Of a stretch of DNA of 64,000 bases, positions 43,570 to 53,830 are shown one piece after another. Made by a program: the position numbers and the translations under genes. How positions within the stretch are numbered: the first letter of the stretch is position 1; the number at the start of each line of letters is the position of its first letter. This stretch comes from Aerococcaceae bacterium DSM 111021 (GTDB lineage: Bacteria; Bacillota; Bacilli; Lactobacillales; Aerococcaceae): contig JACCEK010000002.1 in NCBI GenBank assembly GCA_020112395.1, positions 248,001 to 312,000 of the forward strand, read 5' to 3'. Under the pieces are notes generated by a model. That model was not told where the DNA came from and searched no databases. It saw only the letters and a program-made list of their open reading frames with translations.

Positions 43570-45320
43570 CCCATCTCACCCTCCTTATTCACATTCCTCG
43601 GCATCACAACACTCATCTGCGTTCCCTCATGACTTGACGCAATCTGCAACTGACTAGCCGACCCATAAATTCCTATCAACCGCTGATTCAAGTTTTCTAA
43701 AGCCGTCCCCGAACCTTCAACTGATTCAATGACCTCACGGCCTAATCGCTCAACAAGATCCGGTTCAACGCCGAACCCATTATCTTCCACCGAAAACAAC
43801 ATATTCTCCCCCAACTGATGCAAAGAAATATGAATATGATTGTTGGCTTCCCGGTCTTTAAATGCATGATGGATCGCATTTTCAACTAAAATTTGAATTA
43901 AGAAAGACGGAATTAAAACATTTTCTAGCCCTTTTTCAATATCAAAGGTAATCTCAAACCGCTCCGGAAAGCGCGCCTCTTCAATTTCAATATATGCTTG
44001 AACTTGCTCTAATTCATTAGATACTTTTACAAGTGTTTGGCGGTTGCCCGTCAAATTCGCTCGGAAATACTGACTTAATTTTAGCAGTAGTCTACGTGCC
44101 TTTTCCGCATCAAAACGCATCACCGCATTGATTGTGTTGATCGTATTAAAGAAAAAGTGCGGGTTAACTTGCCCCTGCAACGTCCGTAGCTCTGCTTCTT
44201 TTAATAAATGCTTTTGTGAATCGACTTTCCCCAACTGAATTTGCGCTGAGAAGATATCAGCCAAGCCCTCAGCCCATTTCTGCTCAACATCCGTCAGTTG
44301 ACTGTCATCGGTAAAATAATATTTCAATGTTCCGACAATCTCGTTGCCGTCACTGAGTGGCAACACAATCGCGCCCTCCAAAGGACAATGCTGATTATGA
44401 CAACCAATCTCAGCCCGAGTATGCGCCACTAGCATCTCTCCACTCGCAATCGCTTGTCTCGATAAATCAGTCACCAAATCAGACCCTACGCGGTGATGGT
44501 CACTCGCTGCCCCAGTAAAGGCGAGAATGTCTTCCCGATTCGTAATACTCACCGCCGAGACTTTCATCGTCTTGTGAATCAACTCCGCTACCTTCTGCGC
44601 ACTCTTGCGGTTCAACCCACTTCTAAAAAGTGGCAATGTATCCTTCGTCAACTCAAGCACATCTTGCGTTTGAACCGCCCGCAACCCCTCTTCATGTTGA
44701 ATCGAATTTAGTATAATCGACAGAAAAATACTCATACCCACACTATTAACCACCATCATTGGCCAAATAATGACCTGCACCAAATCAAAGCCCATGCCCT
44801 GATTTGAACTCAGAAAATAAATACACGCCATCTGAACGAGCTCTAATAACACCGCCACACCCGCACCTTGTAATGGCGTCAAATACGTCCGTTTCTTGAT
44901 TGACCAGTGCCCAATCGTGCCACTAATAACACCGATTAAAGCTGACGACACTAAATAAATATGCGGATCCGGTCCTCCTTGAAAATACCTAAATATCCCC
45001 GAAAGGACTCCTACCATAATCCCAACAAAAGGCCCACCAACAATTCCGCTAATCCCAATACTCAACACACGCGTATTCGCAATCACCGCCTCATCGGTTA
45101 ACTGCCCAAATAATGGATAGAAAGACAATTGATCAAAGGATATCAGAACACCTGTAATATTAGACAAAATCGCAAATACGAGAAACATTAAAAACAAACC
45201 GATAATCGATTTCGGCTGATTCCGATTCAACAGCATCTGTTTCAAATACCGATTATTCATTAATATGTAAGCCAGTAAGATAATAATCGCCGCACGCTCA
45301 AACAAAATTAAAGTCAGCAC
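43566..45320 (-). CDS. LytS/BtsS-type sensor histidine kinase
   Basis: The 584-residue protein has a 5TM-5TMR_LYT membrane region (residues about 1-195, five to six helices), a GAF-like domain (about 225-355), a His_kinase domain with the phospho-acceptor in LRTLQGQVNPHFFFNTINTINAVMRF, and a HATPase domain ending about 575 (LVENAIHHAF, DNGFGV, GSGTALENLNQRL). It senses a metabolite or membrane state; the BtsS relatives respond to pyruvate. It starts at a GTG. It forms an operon with the response regulator, and the transporter lies after a separate promoter. Confidence 0.93.
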   Translation of the reverse strand: MLTLILFERAAIIILLAYILMNNRYLKQMLLNRNQPKSIIGLFLMFLVFAILSNITGVLISFDQLSFYPLFGQLTDEAVIANTRVLSIGISGIVGGPFVGIMVGVLSGIFRYFQGGPDPHIYLVSSALIGVISGTIGHWSIKKRTYLTPLQGAGVAVLLELVQMACIYFLSSNQGMGFDLVQVIIWPMMVVNSVGMSIFLSIILNSIQHEEGLRAVQTQDVLELTKDTLPLFRSGLNRKSAQKVAELIHKTMKVSAVSITNREDILAFTGAASDHHRVGSDLVTDLSRQAIASGEMLVAHTRAEIGCHNQHCPLEGAIVLPLSDGNEIVGTLKYYFTDDSQLTDVEQKWAEGLADIFSAQIQLGKVDSQKHLLKEAELRTLQGQVNPHFFFNTINTINAVMRFDAEKARRLLLKLSQYFRANLTGNRQTLVKVSNELEQVQAYIEIEEARFPERFEITFDIEKGLENVLIPSFLIQILVENAIHHAFKDREANNHIHISLHQLGENMLFSVEDNGFGVEPDLVERLGREVIESVEGSGTALENLNQRLIGIYGSASQLQIASSHEGTQMSVVMPRNVNKEGEMG

Positions 45321-45432
45321 AATCCTTCAACTCCTCGAAAGTTATAAATAAATTATATCATATTTGAGAACGGTATCAGATAAGGATTATCCTATTACCG
45401 CACAACCGTTTAATCCCCCATAAACATAAAAA

Positions 45433-45461
45433 ACGAGTAGAGCCACTTATGACCCCACTCG
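45433..45461 (-). terminator. Terminator downstream of the ROK remnant
   Basis: CGAGT and ACTCG arms (with inner GC-rich pairing) are followed by TTTTTT on the minus strand. It lies 11 bases after the stop codon of the small remnant frame and would end transcripts coming from arcC. Confidence 0.65.
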
Positions 45462-45471
45462 CTTAATTAAT

Positions 45472-45564
45472 CTACTTCATATTGCGCTCATAGTTCATTA
45501 CAACACCAATCAAATTCGCATCATTAAAGAATTGGCACACTTGAATATTTGATTCAAATCTCAT
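45472..45564 (-). pseudogene. C-terminal remnant of a ROK-family protein
   Basis: A 30-residue open frame ends with IQVCQFFNDANLIGVVMNYE. This resembles the C-terminus of ROK kinases/regulators, where an NDAN-LIGA pattern leads into the last helix. The frame extends a few codons upstream (TTLKGK) and then meets a stop; nothing of the rest of a ROK gene is found. I read this as the tail of a deleted gene, with its terminator still in place. The match is short, so it remains tentative. Confidence 0.4.
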
Positions 45565-45659
45565 CTTACCTTTTAAAGTTGTCTAACAAAACACTTCACA
45601 ACTTTTCCTACTGAAATAACGGGTACTATGCTGAAATTAATTGACTCATTGTTGAACTA

Positions 45660-46601
45660 TTAATTTGCTGACACAACCGTTGCCGAACCTTCTCCAAATA
45701 TCGCGTCAATATTCTCTAAAGAAGTAATCACGACTTTACTTTCAGGGCGATTTTCTACAAATGAAATCGCAGCTTCAACTTTAGGTAACATACTCCCAGC
45801 CGCGAATTGGTCTTTTTGAATCCAATGCTTCAACTGCGCACTTGTCACATTTTCTAACTTTTCTTGGTTGGGTTGGTTGAAATTGATATACACATTGTCG
45901 ACTCCCGTTAAGATAACTAAATAATCCGCTTCAACTAATTCAGCAAGCTTCGCCGATGCAAAATCTTTATCAATCACTGCTTCAACACCTTGATAACCAT
46001 ATGTTGCTTTCTTCACTGGTATCCCACCGCCCCCAGCAGAGATGGTAATAATATCTTGCTCAATCAGGTTTTTAATAATCGGATACTCCACAATTGTCTG
46101 AGGTTTTGGTGATGGAACAACTTTTCGGTAACCTCGTCCAGCGTCTTCTACGTACGTATCACCGGTCTCATGAGCTGCTTTCACCGCTTCCTCTTGTGAT
46201 AAGAAAGGTCCAATCGGTTTCGTCGGATTCTCAAAAGCAGTATCGTTTTCATCAACAACGACCTGAGTAACCAGCGTCGCCACTTGCTTTTCAATCCCTG
46301 CTTCAGCGAGCGCTTCGTTCATCATATTCTGCAGCCAATAACCAATACTTCCCTGAGTCATCCCCACACACGTATCCAGTGGCATAGCAGGGTTCTTAGC
46401 AGAATCCGCTGCAGCTTGTTGCAGTAATAAATTCCCAACTTGTGGGCCATTTCCATGACTAATAATTAATTGATGCCCCTCTTTGATGAGCTCAATCAGC
46501 CTTTTACTCGTATAACGCAGTGCCTCAATCTGACCTTGCGCTGACGGATCATCTGTCAATATAGCATTTCCACCCAAAGCGACCACAATTCTTTTTCCCA
46601 T
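45660..46601 (-). CDS. arcC: Carbamate kinase
   Basis: The 313-residue enzyme has the carbamate kinase pattern: [20 protein letters not shown] at the start, [13 protein letters not shown], the [18 protein letters not shown] stretch, and the C-terminal [19 protein letters not shown]. It makes ATP from carbamoyl phosphate, usually in the arginine deiminase or another carbamoyl-phosphate pathway. No arcA, arcB or arcD is in the window, so it is an isolated copy; a remnant of a ROK gene lies downstream. GGAGGG before the ATG at 46599-46601 supports that start over one six codons upstream. Confidence 0.93.
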   Translation of the reverse strand: MGKRIVVALGGNAILTDDPSAQGQIEALRYTSKRLIELIKEGHQLIISHGNGPQVGNLLLQQAAADSAKNPAMPLDTCVGMTQGSIGYWLQNMMNEALAEAGIEKQVATLVTQVVVDENDTAFENPTKPIGPFLSQEEAVKAAHETGDTYVEDAGRGYRKVVPSPKPQTIVEYPIIKNLIEQDIITISAGGGGIPVKKATYGYQGVEAVIDKDFASAKLAELVEADYLVILTGVDNVYINFNQPNQEKLENVTSAQLKHWIQKDQFAAGSMLPKVEAAISFVENRPESKVVITSLENIDAIFGEGSATVVSAN

Positions 46602-46724
46602 AATAACCCTCCGACTCATCTGTAAAATTTATTTTTGTAAGTATATCACAGCCTGGTGTTAATAGGAGGAAGTTGACTTAAATTTTTTACATTAAATGAA
46701 TTTTGTTCGTTTATCCGTCGAAAT

Positions 46725-47093
46725 CTAGCGCCAAAACTTCGTATACCCAGCTTTGTCTTCAATATTGTAATCAATCAGCGTCTCCATTAATTCGTATGGA
46801 ATCGGGTCTTTCCACGTAATGCGAATAATATTGTCTGTATGACTCAATCCACTCGCTTCAATCTGATCCTTAAACTCTTTGATTGGCTTGACCTCAGGCG
46901 CCATCGAAATATGCTTCTTGGAATGGCTGAATCCAATAATATACGTATCATGGTTCGTAAACATTGGTTGGTTCCATGCAATCCTTGTGTTCAATTCAGG
47001 ATACTTCTCCTTAACCCAATCCAGAATCTCCGCCATCATCGCTCTTTGCTCCGGTTCTCCCATTGCATTCAAGTATTCTTCAAAAGTTTCCAT
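46725..47093 (-). CDS. DUF1801/YdhG-like protein
   Basis: The 122-residue protein has the DUF1801 (YdhG/Fra) pattern: EEYLNAMGEPEQRAMMAEIL, the central RIAWNQPMFTNHDTYIIGFSHSKKHISMAP, and C-terminal LIDYNIEDKA. B. subtilis YdhG/Fra is described as a frataxin-like iron chaperone; whether this member has that job is not shown. AGGGGAG lies seven bases before the ATG at 47091-47093. An upstream in-frame start has no ribosome site. It stands alone, next to the 47.2-kb repeat array. Confidence 0.83.
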   Translation of the reverse strand: METFEEYLNAMGEPEQRAMMAEILDWVKEKYPELNTRIAWNQPMFTNHDTYIIGFSHSKKHISMAPEVKPIKEFKDQIEASGLSHTDNIIRITWKDPIPYELMETLIDYNIEDKAGYTKFWR

Positions 47094-47160
47094 GTAAGCA
47101 CTCCCCTTTGATTTGTTATGTATAAAGTATACAACACATTGCATAAAAAATTGATTTACT

Positions 47161-47480
47161 AGACTCTATTTCATCCCATAGTGCCCGCCAACAGCATTAC
47201 CGGACTCTATTGCGTCCCATAGTGGCCGCCAACCTCAGTACCAGACTCTATTGCAGCCCATAGTGGCCGCCAACCTCAGTACCGGACTCTATTGCAGCCC
47301 ATAGTGGCCGCCAACCTCAGTACCAGACTCTATTGCAGCCCATAGTGGCCGCCAACCTCAGTACCGGACTCTATTGCAGACCATAGTGGCCGATAAGCGC
47401 ATTACCAGACTCTATTCCAGTCCATAGTGGCCGCTAACTGCATTACCAGACTCTATTTCATCCCATAGTGGCCGCCATTT
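47161..47480. repeat. Tandem array, type E, eight units at exact 41-bp pitch
   Basis: GACTCTATT recurs at 47162, 47203, 47244, 47285, 47326, 47367, 47408 and 47449, every step exactly 41 bp. Each unit reads GGACTCTATT (or AGACTCTATT), seven filler bases, ATAGTGGCCGC, then about 13 more bases. Central units are nearly identical; outer ones are more diverged, the usual picture for array growth from within. It ends six bases before the stop codon of the second NERD gene. The same core with other filler forms the 40.1-kb array. Confidence 0.95.
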
Positions 47481-47485
47481 AATAA

Positions 47486-48406
47486 TCACAATTCTATGTA
47501 ATAAGAATGATTACTTCCTGAACCTTTCTTCTGAAAGTGTTGGGATAATGTCTTTTTAACCGTCGTTGCACTAATCATACTTCCCATAAACTCATACACA
47601 TTCTTCCTTGTCACCATCTCAGGCTGATCAAAATACAACAACCTCAATTGTTTAGCTGATCTTATAATTGCTGCACTTTTATTTTCGCTGCTTCCACATT
47701 TAGTACATAGAACTGTTTTGTGCCGACTAACTGTGCTAAAACTCTTACACGCTACACACGGAATCCCTTTACGCAACTCACCAAACGTCTCCATCCCAAT
47801 CGGTGTTGGCTTAAAAGGAGACTCGCCTCGGTATTTCCCAATCGCATTATTCACAGACTCTAAGTATTGATGTCCCAACCGATTCGGATGTGCTCGCTTC
47901 ATATCTCTCAAGTACTGCTTCAAATTATTACGCATCACAATATCGAAATTGAAACCTTGATCAATCTCAACAGAACAATGCTCATTAATAAAAATCATCG
48001 CACCCTCAACTTTAATCCCGATATGCAGCTCATCCGCAATGTATTGCAATTTCCGCACACGCTGATCCATTCGACTCATTACATTATCTTTGAACCGTAA
48101 ATTATTCAACCAACTTTCACCATTTTCATAACGGAAATGACCATCATAATTTTTTACTTCGAATAAAAACCATGTCGTATCCGCCACAACAATAATATCC
48201 GCTTGCGTGCCATTGCCCATCTCAAACCACAAGTCATAAAAAATCAACCACTCCCAACTGCCGAATTCACCTAGCCAAATGTAGACTTCATTCTCACCTT
48301 CATACCCTATTAACAATTTATAATATCGTTTCTTTAACTCATCCGATTCCAACATACCACGAATTTTTCGCGCTTCTAAATATCTTAATTCTAAGTTTTT
48401 CTTCAA
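47486..48406 (-). CDS. NERD-domain protein with zinc ribbon (second copy)
   Basis: The 306-residue protein has a NERD domain (residues about 35-165; GTQADIIVVADTTWFLFEVKN carries the D...EXK pattern), a zinc ribbon (CVACK ... CTKCG at about 222-243) and a helical C-terminus ending HFQKKGSGSNHSYYIEL. It is a clear paralogue of the protein at 30.7 kb: the ribbon and C-terminal parts align throughout. No function is known for this layout. A TTG at 48404-48406 with GGGG eight bases upstream is chosen over a GTG three codons earlier. An eight-unit 41-bp array meets its 3' end. Confidence 0.8.
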   Translation of the reverse strand: MKKNLELRYLEARKIRGMLESDELKKRYYKLLIGYEGENEVYIWLGEFGSWEWLIFYDLWFEMGNGTQADIIVVADTTWFLFEVKNYDGHFRYENGESWLNNLRFKDNVMSRMDQRVRKLQYIADELHIGIKVEGAMIFINEHCSVEIDQGFNFDIVMRNNLKQYLRDMKRAHPNRLGHQYLESVNNAIGKYRGESPFKPTPIGMETFGELRKGIPCVACKSFSTVSRHKTVLCTKCGSSENKSAAIIRSAKQLRLLYFDQPEMVTRKNVYEFMGSMISATTVKKTLSQHFQKKGSGSNHSYYIEL

Positions 48407-48477
48407 TGAAATCACCCCACTCTATAAATACAAGAAAAAAGGCCAATTCCATTATTACAATTGTGTAAAATAAAAAA

Positions 48478-48505
48478 GCCTCCAAACTCATTATAAGTTT
48501 AGAGA
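48478..48505 (-). terminator. Terminator of the small membrane protein gene
   Basis: GCCTCCAAACT and AGTTTAGAGAC pair with one mismatch and are followed on the minus strand by six T. It separates this gene from the NERD gene. Confidence 0.8.
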
Positions 48506-48515
48506 CTTTGCTGAC

Positions 48516-48998
48516 TTACATAACTCGGTTCATCATTAAGCCGACAATGACTGACACAACAATCAAACATATCTCACCGCTATATGTTGATAAAGCGAAT
48601 TTAACATCTTTAAATGTAGCCAGTGCTCCTTTAATTGAAATGCTGAAATACTTTGTGACGAAAAATAATAAAATTAATAATAAGAAACCATGCACGATAT
48701 TATTTAACGTGAAGAGTGCTACCATTAATAGCGCAATACTGGCATATAATATATGCTGACTCTCTGTATCACCAACTTTATCCCATTTTAGCTTTAATAA
48801 ATAAGCCGCTAAAGGCAACAAGAAGATCGCTAACATTTGGAGCGTGAGTGCAGGTGTTGTCTGCAGTAAGTCAACAATCGTCACCGATTGCATCGTTGCA
48901 GTTGTATTTATATAAAGAAAAAATAAGAACGGGGTAAGACAAAATAAAATAATAATACCATAAATCATTCGGTTCATTAACTTCTGGGACATAATCAT
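48516..48998 (-). CDS. Membrane protein of unknown function
   Basis: The 160-residue protein has four or five transmembrane helices (about residues 10-30, 45-67, 80-115 and 135-156) and short loops. I do not recognise the family. It starts nine bases after the RpiR-type regulator gene stops, with AGGAG before the ATG, so the two are probably in one transcript. The neighbouring genes handle alpha-glucosides, but the protein is too small for a sugar carrier and its job is open. Confidence 0.65.
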   Translation of the reverse strand: MIMSQKLMNRMIYGIIILFCLTPFLFFLYINTTATMQSVTIVDLLQTTPALTLQMLAIFLLPLAAYLLKLKWDKVGDTESQHILYASIALLMVALFTLNNIVHGFLLLILLFFVTKYFSISIKGALATFKDVKFALSTYSGEICLIVVSVIVGLMMNRVM

Positions 48999-49007
48999 AA
49001 TAATCTC

Positions 49008-49778
49008 CTAACTTTCTACTGGATCTAGTTTTCGAACATAATCAAAGTATTCTAAAAATAGCATATTGGTTACTAGACTTACGGGCAGAAATGATACCAT
49101 CTCGTCACTTTTATATGGAATCGAAATCGTTTGAAAGTAAATGGTATATTGAGCAATTCGAGCCAATAAACTCGCTTGAATACTCGTAATCGCAATAATC
49201 TTTGCGCCGCGACTTTTGAAAATATTCAATTCGTTTTCAAATGAGCTCACATCTCCACTTAAAGAGGCAATAATTAACACATCATTTTCTTGAGCCGAAC
49301 GACTAATCATCTCAAGTTCAGTATGAGCTGAGATTTCAACCGTATATTTATTACAAATAATCATACTCCGTCTCAAGTCATCGAGGGCATTTTTTTGTCC
49401 CCAACCTGTTCCGTAACAGAAGATATGATTCGCGTTATAAATTTCAGCGATAATCCCTTCAACATTTGCTTGGTTGAATAATTTGTACGTGGCTTCAATA
49501 TCATCCATGACCATTTCGACACTCTTTTCCTTTTCGATACCTTTTGGATTGTTTTTTAAGTCTGTTAAGTAAAATTTAAACTCTGAAAAGCCACTGAAAC
49601 CAATCTTTTGCGTAAAACGCGAAATGGTTGATTTGGACACAGACAGATTCTTCGATAAATCTGTAATCGAAATCCGACTCACTGCCGTCGTGTTTTTCAT
49701 GACATAATCGAATATATATAGTTCGTTTTCTGACAGATTTGAATAATTTTCGTTATAAAGTGATTCTATAGATTTCAA
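49008..49778 (-). CDS. RpiR/MurR-family transcriptional regulator
   Basis: The 256-residue protein has an N-terminal HTH of the RpiR type (residues about 5-75; ISITDLSKNLSVSKSTISRFTQKIGF) and a C-terminal SIS sugar-phosphate-binding domain (about 105-240; IFCYGTGWGQKNALDDLRRSM, VLIIASLSGDVSSFENELNI). Such regulators sense sugar phosphates. It follows the PTS and 6-phospho-alpha-glucosidase genes and probably controls them. The TTG at 49776-49778 with GGAGG eight bases upstream is the start; the longer frame would run into the terminator of the glucosidase gene. Confidence 0.85.
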   Translation of the reverse strand: MKSIESLYNENYSNLSENELYIFDYVMKNTTAVSRISITDLSKNLSVSKSTISRFTQKIGFSGFSEFKFYLTDLKNNPKGIEKEKSVEMVMDDIEATYKLFNQANVEGIIAEIYNANHIFCYGTGWGQKNALDDLRRSMIICNKYTVEISAHTELEMISRSAQENDVLIIASLSGDVSSFENELNIFKSRGAKIIAITSIQASLLARIAQYTIYFQTISIPYKSDEMVSFLPVSLVTNMLFLEYFDYVRKLDPVES

Positions 49779-49802
49779 TCTTTTGGCCTCCAAAACTACA
49801 GT

Positions 49803-49832
49803 AAAAAAAGTGAGCAAATTCGCTCACTTTTT
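49803..49832 (-). terminator. Terminator of the 6-phospho-alpha-glucosidase gene
   Basis: AAAAAGTGAGC and GCTCACTTTTT form a strong stem with a six-base loop, followed by T-rich sequence on the minus strand. It lies between the glucosidase stop and the RpiR start, so some read-through or a separate promoter must serve the regulator. Confidence 0.88.
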
Positions 49833-49864
49833 ATTATAACAAATTTTAAACAAATTGAGAGCGA

Positions 49865-51223
<1,359 letters not shown>

Positions 51224-51341
51224 CTATAAATTGATTAGTTTCATCTTAACAACTTTGGAACCGGATACAATATCTACGAATAGTTTTGAGCCAGTTCCAG
51301 TAATTTGATTGTTTGTTCATTGAATGGAAATTGTTCCGCAG

Positions 51342-52934
51342 CTAGTTGCCTCGACGACGCTCTAATTCAATATCAACTTCGTCACGCACTTGAGGTACGT
51401 CTAGCCCAATAATAACTTGAATGGCATTACCGTTTTTCACAACACCATGCGCTCCTGATGACTTGAATGATGAATCTGGTGCTAACAAACTTGCATCCGC
51501 TACTGAAACCCGTAGACGTGTTGCACAGTTATTCACATCAACAATATTATCCTCGCCACCTAAGTAATCAATATAATCAGATGCTTTGATTGCGAAATCC
51601 GACTTACCTGCATTCGCTTTTTCAGCTGCTTTACGGTCTTTATAATCTTTCTTAGAATACATTTTCACTTCTTCATCTTCAGCCTCTCGACCTGGAGTAT
51701 TGTAGTCAAAGCGTAAAATCATAAATCTAAAGACGATAAAGTAAATCGCACTAAAGATGATACCGATCACTAACCAAGTAATAACCGCACCTGAGTGATT
51801 ACTCCATAATGGAATAATGAACTTAGACAATACCGCGATTAATCCACTCCCGATATCTCCAACAAGACCAAACATGTACATGGTTGTAGACATTGTCGCT
51901 GCTAATAACGCATGAACTAAGAATAATTGGGGTGCAATGAATAAGAAAGTAAATTCAAATGGTTCCGTTATCCCAGCCATAATTGCAGTGATAGCTGTTG
52001 GTAAAACTAAAGCTAACACTTCTGTACGCTTCTCTTTGTTAGCTGTTGCATAAAATGCCGCTCCAATACCAATTGGTGCGAAGATTTTTGACATGTTGTG
52101 TAATCCAAAGCCACCTAATGGAAACTGCTCTTTTAATGGAGCTGGGTTTGATGCAATCTCGCCTAAACTTCTTAACCATGCTGGTTCCAGTCCGCCTTCA
52201 ACAGCTGCTGGCCCTAACATAAATGGTTGCCACACAAAGTGGTGTAACCCGGTTGGAATTAATAGTCGTTCAAGGAATACATAAATCCAAACTCCGAAAG
52301 CTCCGGCTTGCGCCATCCAATCTTGTAGCTGGAAAATCCCACCTTGTACTGAAGGCCATAACCAAGCTGTAGCAAATGCTAGAGGTAATGTAATAAAGAA
52401 TCCAATGATATAAACAAATGTAGAACCTTGGAACACCCCTAACCAATCAGGTAATTTTGTATCAAAGTATCTATTATGAATCCAAACTGCAATCGCAGCA
52501 ATTAAAATCGCACCAATAATGTTGGTATCTAACGTCTTTACACTACCAATCAATTTCAGTCCACTTGTTCCGCCTGGATCAGCAGAAAAATCAACACCAA
52601 AGTTTGATCCGTAAAGTTCTAAGATCTTTGCAATAAAATTGTTGAACGTCATGTAGATAACAAATGCCTCTAGTGCCGCTCGTCCCGATGCTTTTTTAGC
52701 CAGTCCTACTGGAAGACCAATAACGAATAATAGCTCAATCTGATTAAAGACTGTCCACCCACCTGATTCAATGACCGACCATATATTGCGCCAAAATGTA
52801 CCTTCAGCAGCTATGGAACCCATAATCATCTCATTCTGGAATAGAATGGCTAAAGAAAGTATTATACCTGCGAATGAAAATAATAATACCGGAACGAACA
52901 TGGCTCCTCCAAATCGCTGTATCTTTTGCATCAT
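51342..52934 (-). CDS. PTS alpha-glucoside transporter subunit IICB
   Basis: The 530-residue protein has a IIC membrane domain (residues about 1-410, ten or so helices, starting MQKIQRFGGAMFVPVLLFSF) and a C-terminal IIB domain. The IIB phosphocysteine is in NNCATRLRVSVAD at about 467. No IIA domain is attached, so phosphate must come from a separate IIA protein. Together with the GH4 enzyme downstream it would import and split maltose or a related alpha-glucoside (GlvC/MalB type). GAGGAG before the ATG marks the start. A cre-like site overlaps the promoter. Confidence 0.92.
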   Translation of the reverse strand: MMQKIQRFGGAMFVPVLLFSFAGIILSLAILFQNEMIMGSIAAEGTFWRNIWSVIESGGWTVFNQIELLFVIGLPVGLAKKASGRAALEAFVIYMTFNNFIAKILELYGSNFGVDFSADPGGTSGLKLIGSVKTLDTNIIGAILIAAIAVWIHNRYFDTKLPDWLGVFQGSTFVYIIGFFITLPLAFATAWLWPSVQGGIFQLQDWMAQAGAFGVWIYVFLERLLIPTGLHHFVWQPFMLGPAAVEGGLEPAWLRSLGEIASNPAPLKEQFPLGGFGLHNMSKIFAPIGIGAAFYATANKEKRTEVLALVLPTAITAIMAGITEPFEFTFLFIAPQLFLVHALLAATMSTTMYMFGLVGDIGSGLIAVLSKFIIPLWSNHSGAVITWLVIGIIFSAIYFIVFRFMILRFDYNTPGREAEDEEVKMYSKKDYKDRKAAEKANAGKSDFAIKASDYIDYLGGEDNIVDVNNCATRLRVSVADASLLAPDSSFKSSGAHGVVKNGNAIQVIIGLDVPQVRDEVDIELERRRGN

Positions 52935-52967
52935 AGTTACTCACTCCTCTTTTCTTAATGTAACTCT

Positions 52968-53006
52968 ATAGTAAATGAGTTCTTCAGCACGTGCAACCGC
53001 TTGCAT
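52968..53006 (-). promoter_or_regulatory. PTS operon promoter overlapped by a cre site
   Basis: On the minus strand TTGCAC (52992-52997), an 18-base spacer and TACTAT (52968-52973) form a promoter. A perfect palindrome, TGCAAGCGGTTGCA (52993-53006), matches the CcpA cre consensus at 13 of 14 positions and covers the -35 box. This suggests glucose repression of the alpha-glucoside operon. Confidence 0.75.
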
Positions 53007-53106
53007 GTTTCTTGGGACGAATTCCTGAGCGAGTACACAGTTCCGCGAAGTGGGAATTGTTGCAGGGTTAATATAGTTAAAGATGATCAGTGCGACAGGA
53101 GTGCGG

Positions 53107-53138
53107 TGCGGGTCGTCGTCAGTCCCACGATAACCCAC
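53107..53138. repeat. Type A repeat unit
   Basis: GTGCGGGTCGTCGT and CCACGATAACCCACA are the arms of an imperfect palindrome, between the PTS promoter and the HAD gene's terminator. It is the rightmost copy seen in the window. Confidence 0.7.
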
Positions 53139-53148
53139 AAACAAAAAA

Positions 53149-53170
53149 GGAGGAGCCATCCGGATCCTCC
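53149..53170 (-). terminator. Terminator of the HAD gene
   Basis: GGAGGA and TCCTCC arms with a ten-base loop are followed by six T on the minus strand, a few bases past the stop codon. Confidence 0.85.
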
Positions 53171-53176
53171 TCAATT

Positions 53177-53830
53177 TTATTCCCCTAACAATTCTCGCTT
53201 CACTTCAATTAAAGAAGGATAAACATCAAATTCTCCTTCAATACCCTCTAATTCCACTTCAACTTCCGGCACAAAGTACACACCGAGTTTTGCGGCTAAT
53301 GCGGACTCCAAGCCAGACGAAGAATCTTCAATCGCAATAGCATTTTCAAAACTTATACCTGCTTGTTCCAATACCTTATTATAAATCTCAGGATCTGGTT
53401 TAGGATGAGCTACCTCATCACCAAATATTGTAAAGTCAAAGTACTTTAATAAATCAAATTGCTTTAAAGTAGCCAAGCCTATCTTGCTGTACGAAGACGT
53501 TGCAACTGCTAACTTAAAGCCTTTGTCATGGACTGCTTTAATTAAATCTGATGCACCTTTTTTCAACTCAACTTCATTCTTTTCCAAAGCAGCAAAATAA
53601 TACTCTTCACGCAAGTCCCGGGCCTCTTTAACTAATTCATCCGACCCCAGATACGTTTTAATCATTTGGTTATTGTGTTCCGTACTTCTACCACGCATCA
53701 TTTCAAACTCAGTAGCGTCAACCTTATGGCCGTACCCTTTGAGTACGTGCGACCAGCCTTCATGATACACCTTTTCACTATCCACCAATGTACCATCCAA
53801 ATCAAAAATAATTAACTCTATCTTACTCAT
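53177..53830 (-). CDS. HAD-superfamily hydrolase, beta-phosphoglucomutase-like
   Basis: The 217-residue protein has the HAD motif I in IIFDLDGTLVDSEK, a helical cap (residues about 15-85), motif II in LAVATSSYSKIGL, and the motif III/IV region FGDEVAHPKPDPEIY and AIEDSSSGLESALAA. It is a small-sugar-phosphate phosphatase or a beta-phosphoglucomutase; the cap lacks clear distinguishing residues. Its location beside the alpha-glucoside PTS operon would fit a beta-phosphoglucomutase in maltose use, but it is transcribed from the dehydrogenase side. The ATG at 53828-53830 has GGAG six bases upstream and overlaps the dehydrogenase stop. Confidence 0.85.
   Translation of the reverse strand: MSKIELIIFDLDGTLVDSEKVYHEGWSHVLKGYGHKVDATEFEMMRGRSTEHNNQMIKTYLGSDELVKEARDLREEYYFAALEKNEVELKKGASDLIKAVHDKGFKLAVATSSYSKIGLATLKQFDLLKYFDFTIFGDEVAHPKPDPEIYNKVLEQAGISFENAIAIEDSSSGLESALAAKLGVYFVPEVEVELEGIEGEFDVYPSLIEVKRELLGE

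Noticed and set aside
47161-47480. CRISPR array at 47.2 kb
   Set aside because: The variable parts are only about 7 and 13 bases and several are identical between units; no cas genes are near.
52941-53174. 77-codon open frame upstream of the PTS gene
   Set aside because: It covers the promoter, cre site, a repeat unit and a terminator, so it is regulatory DNA and not a gene.
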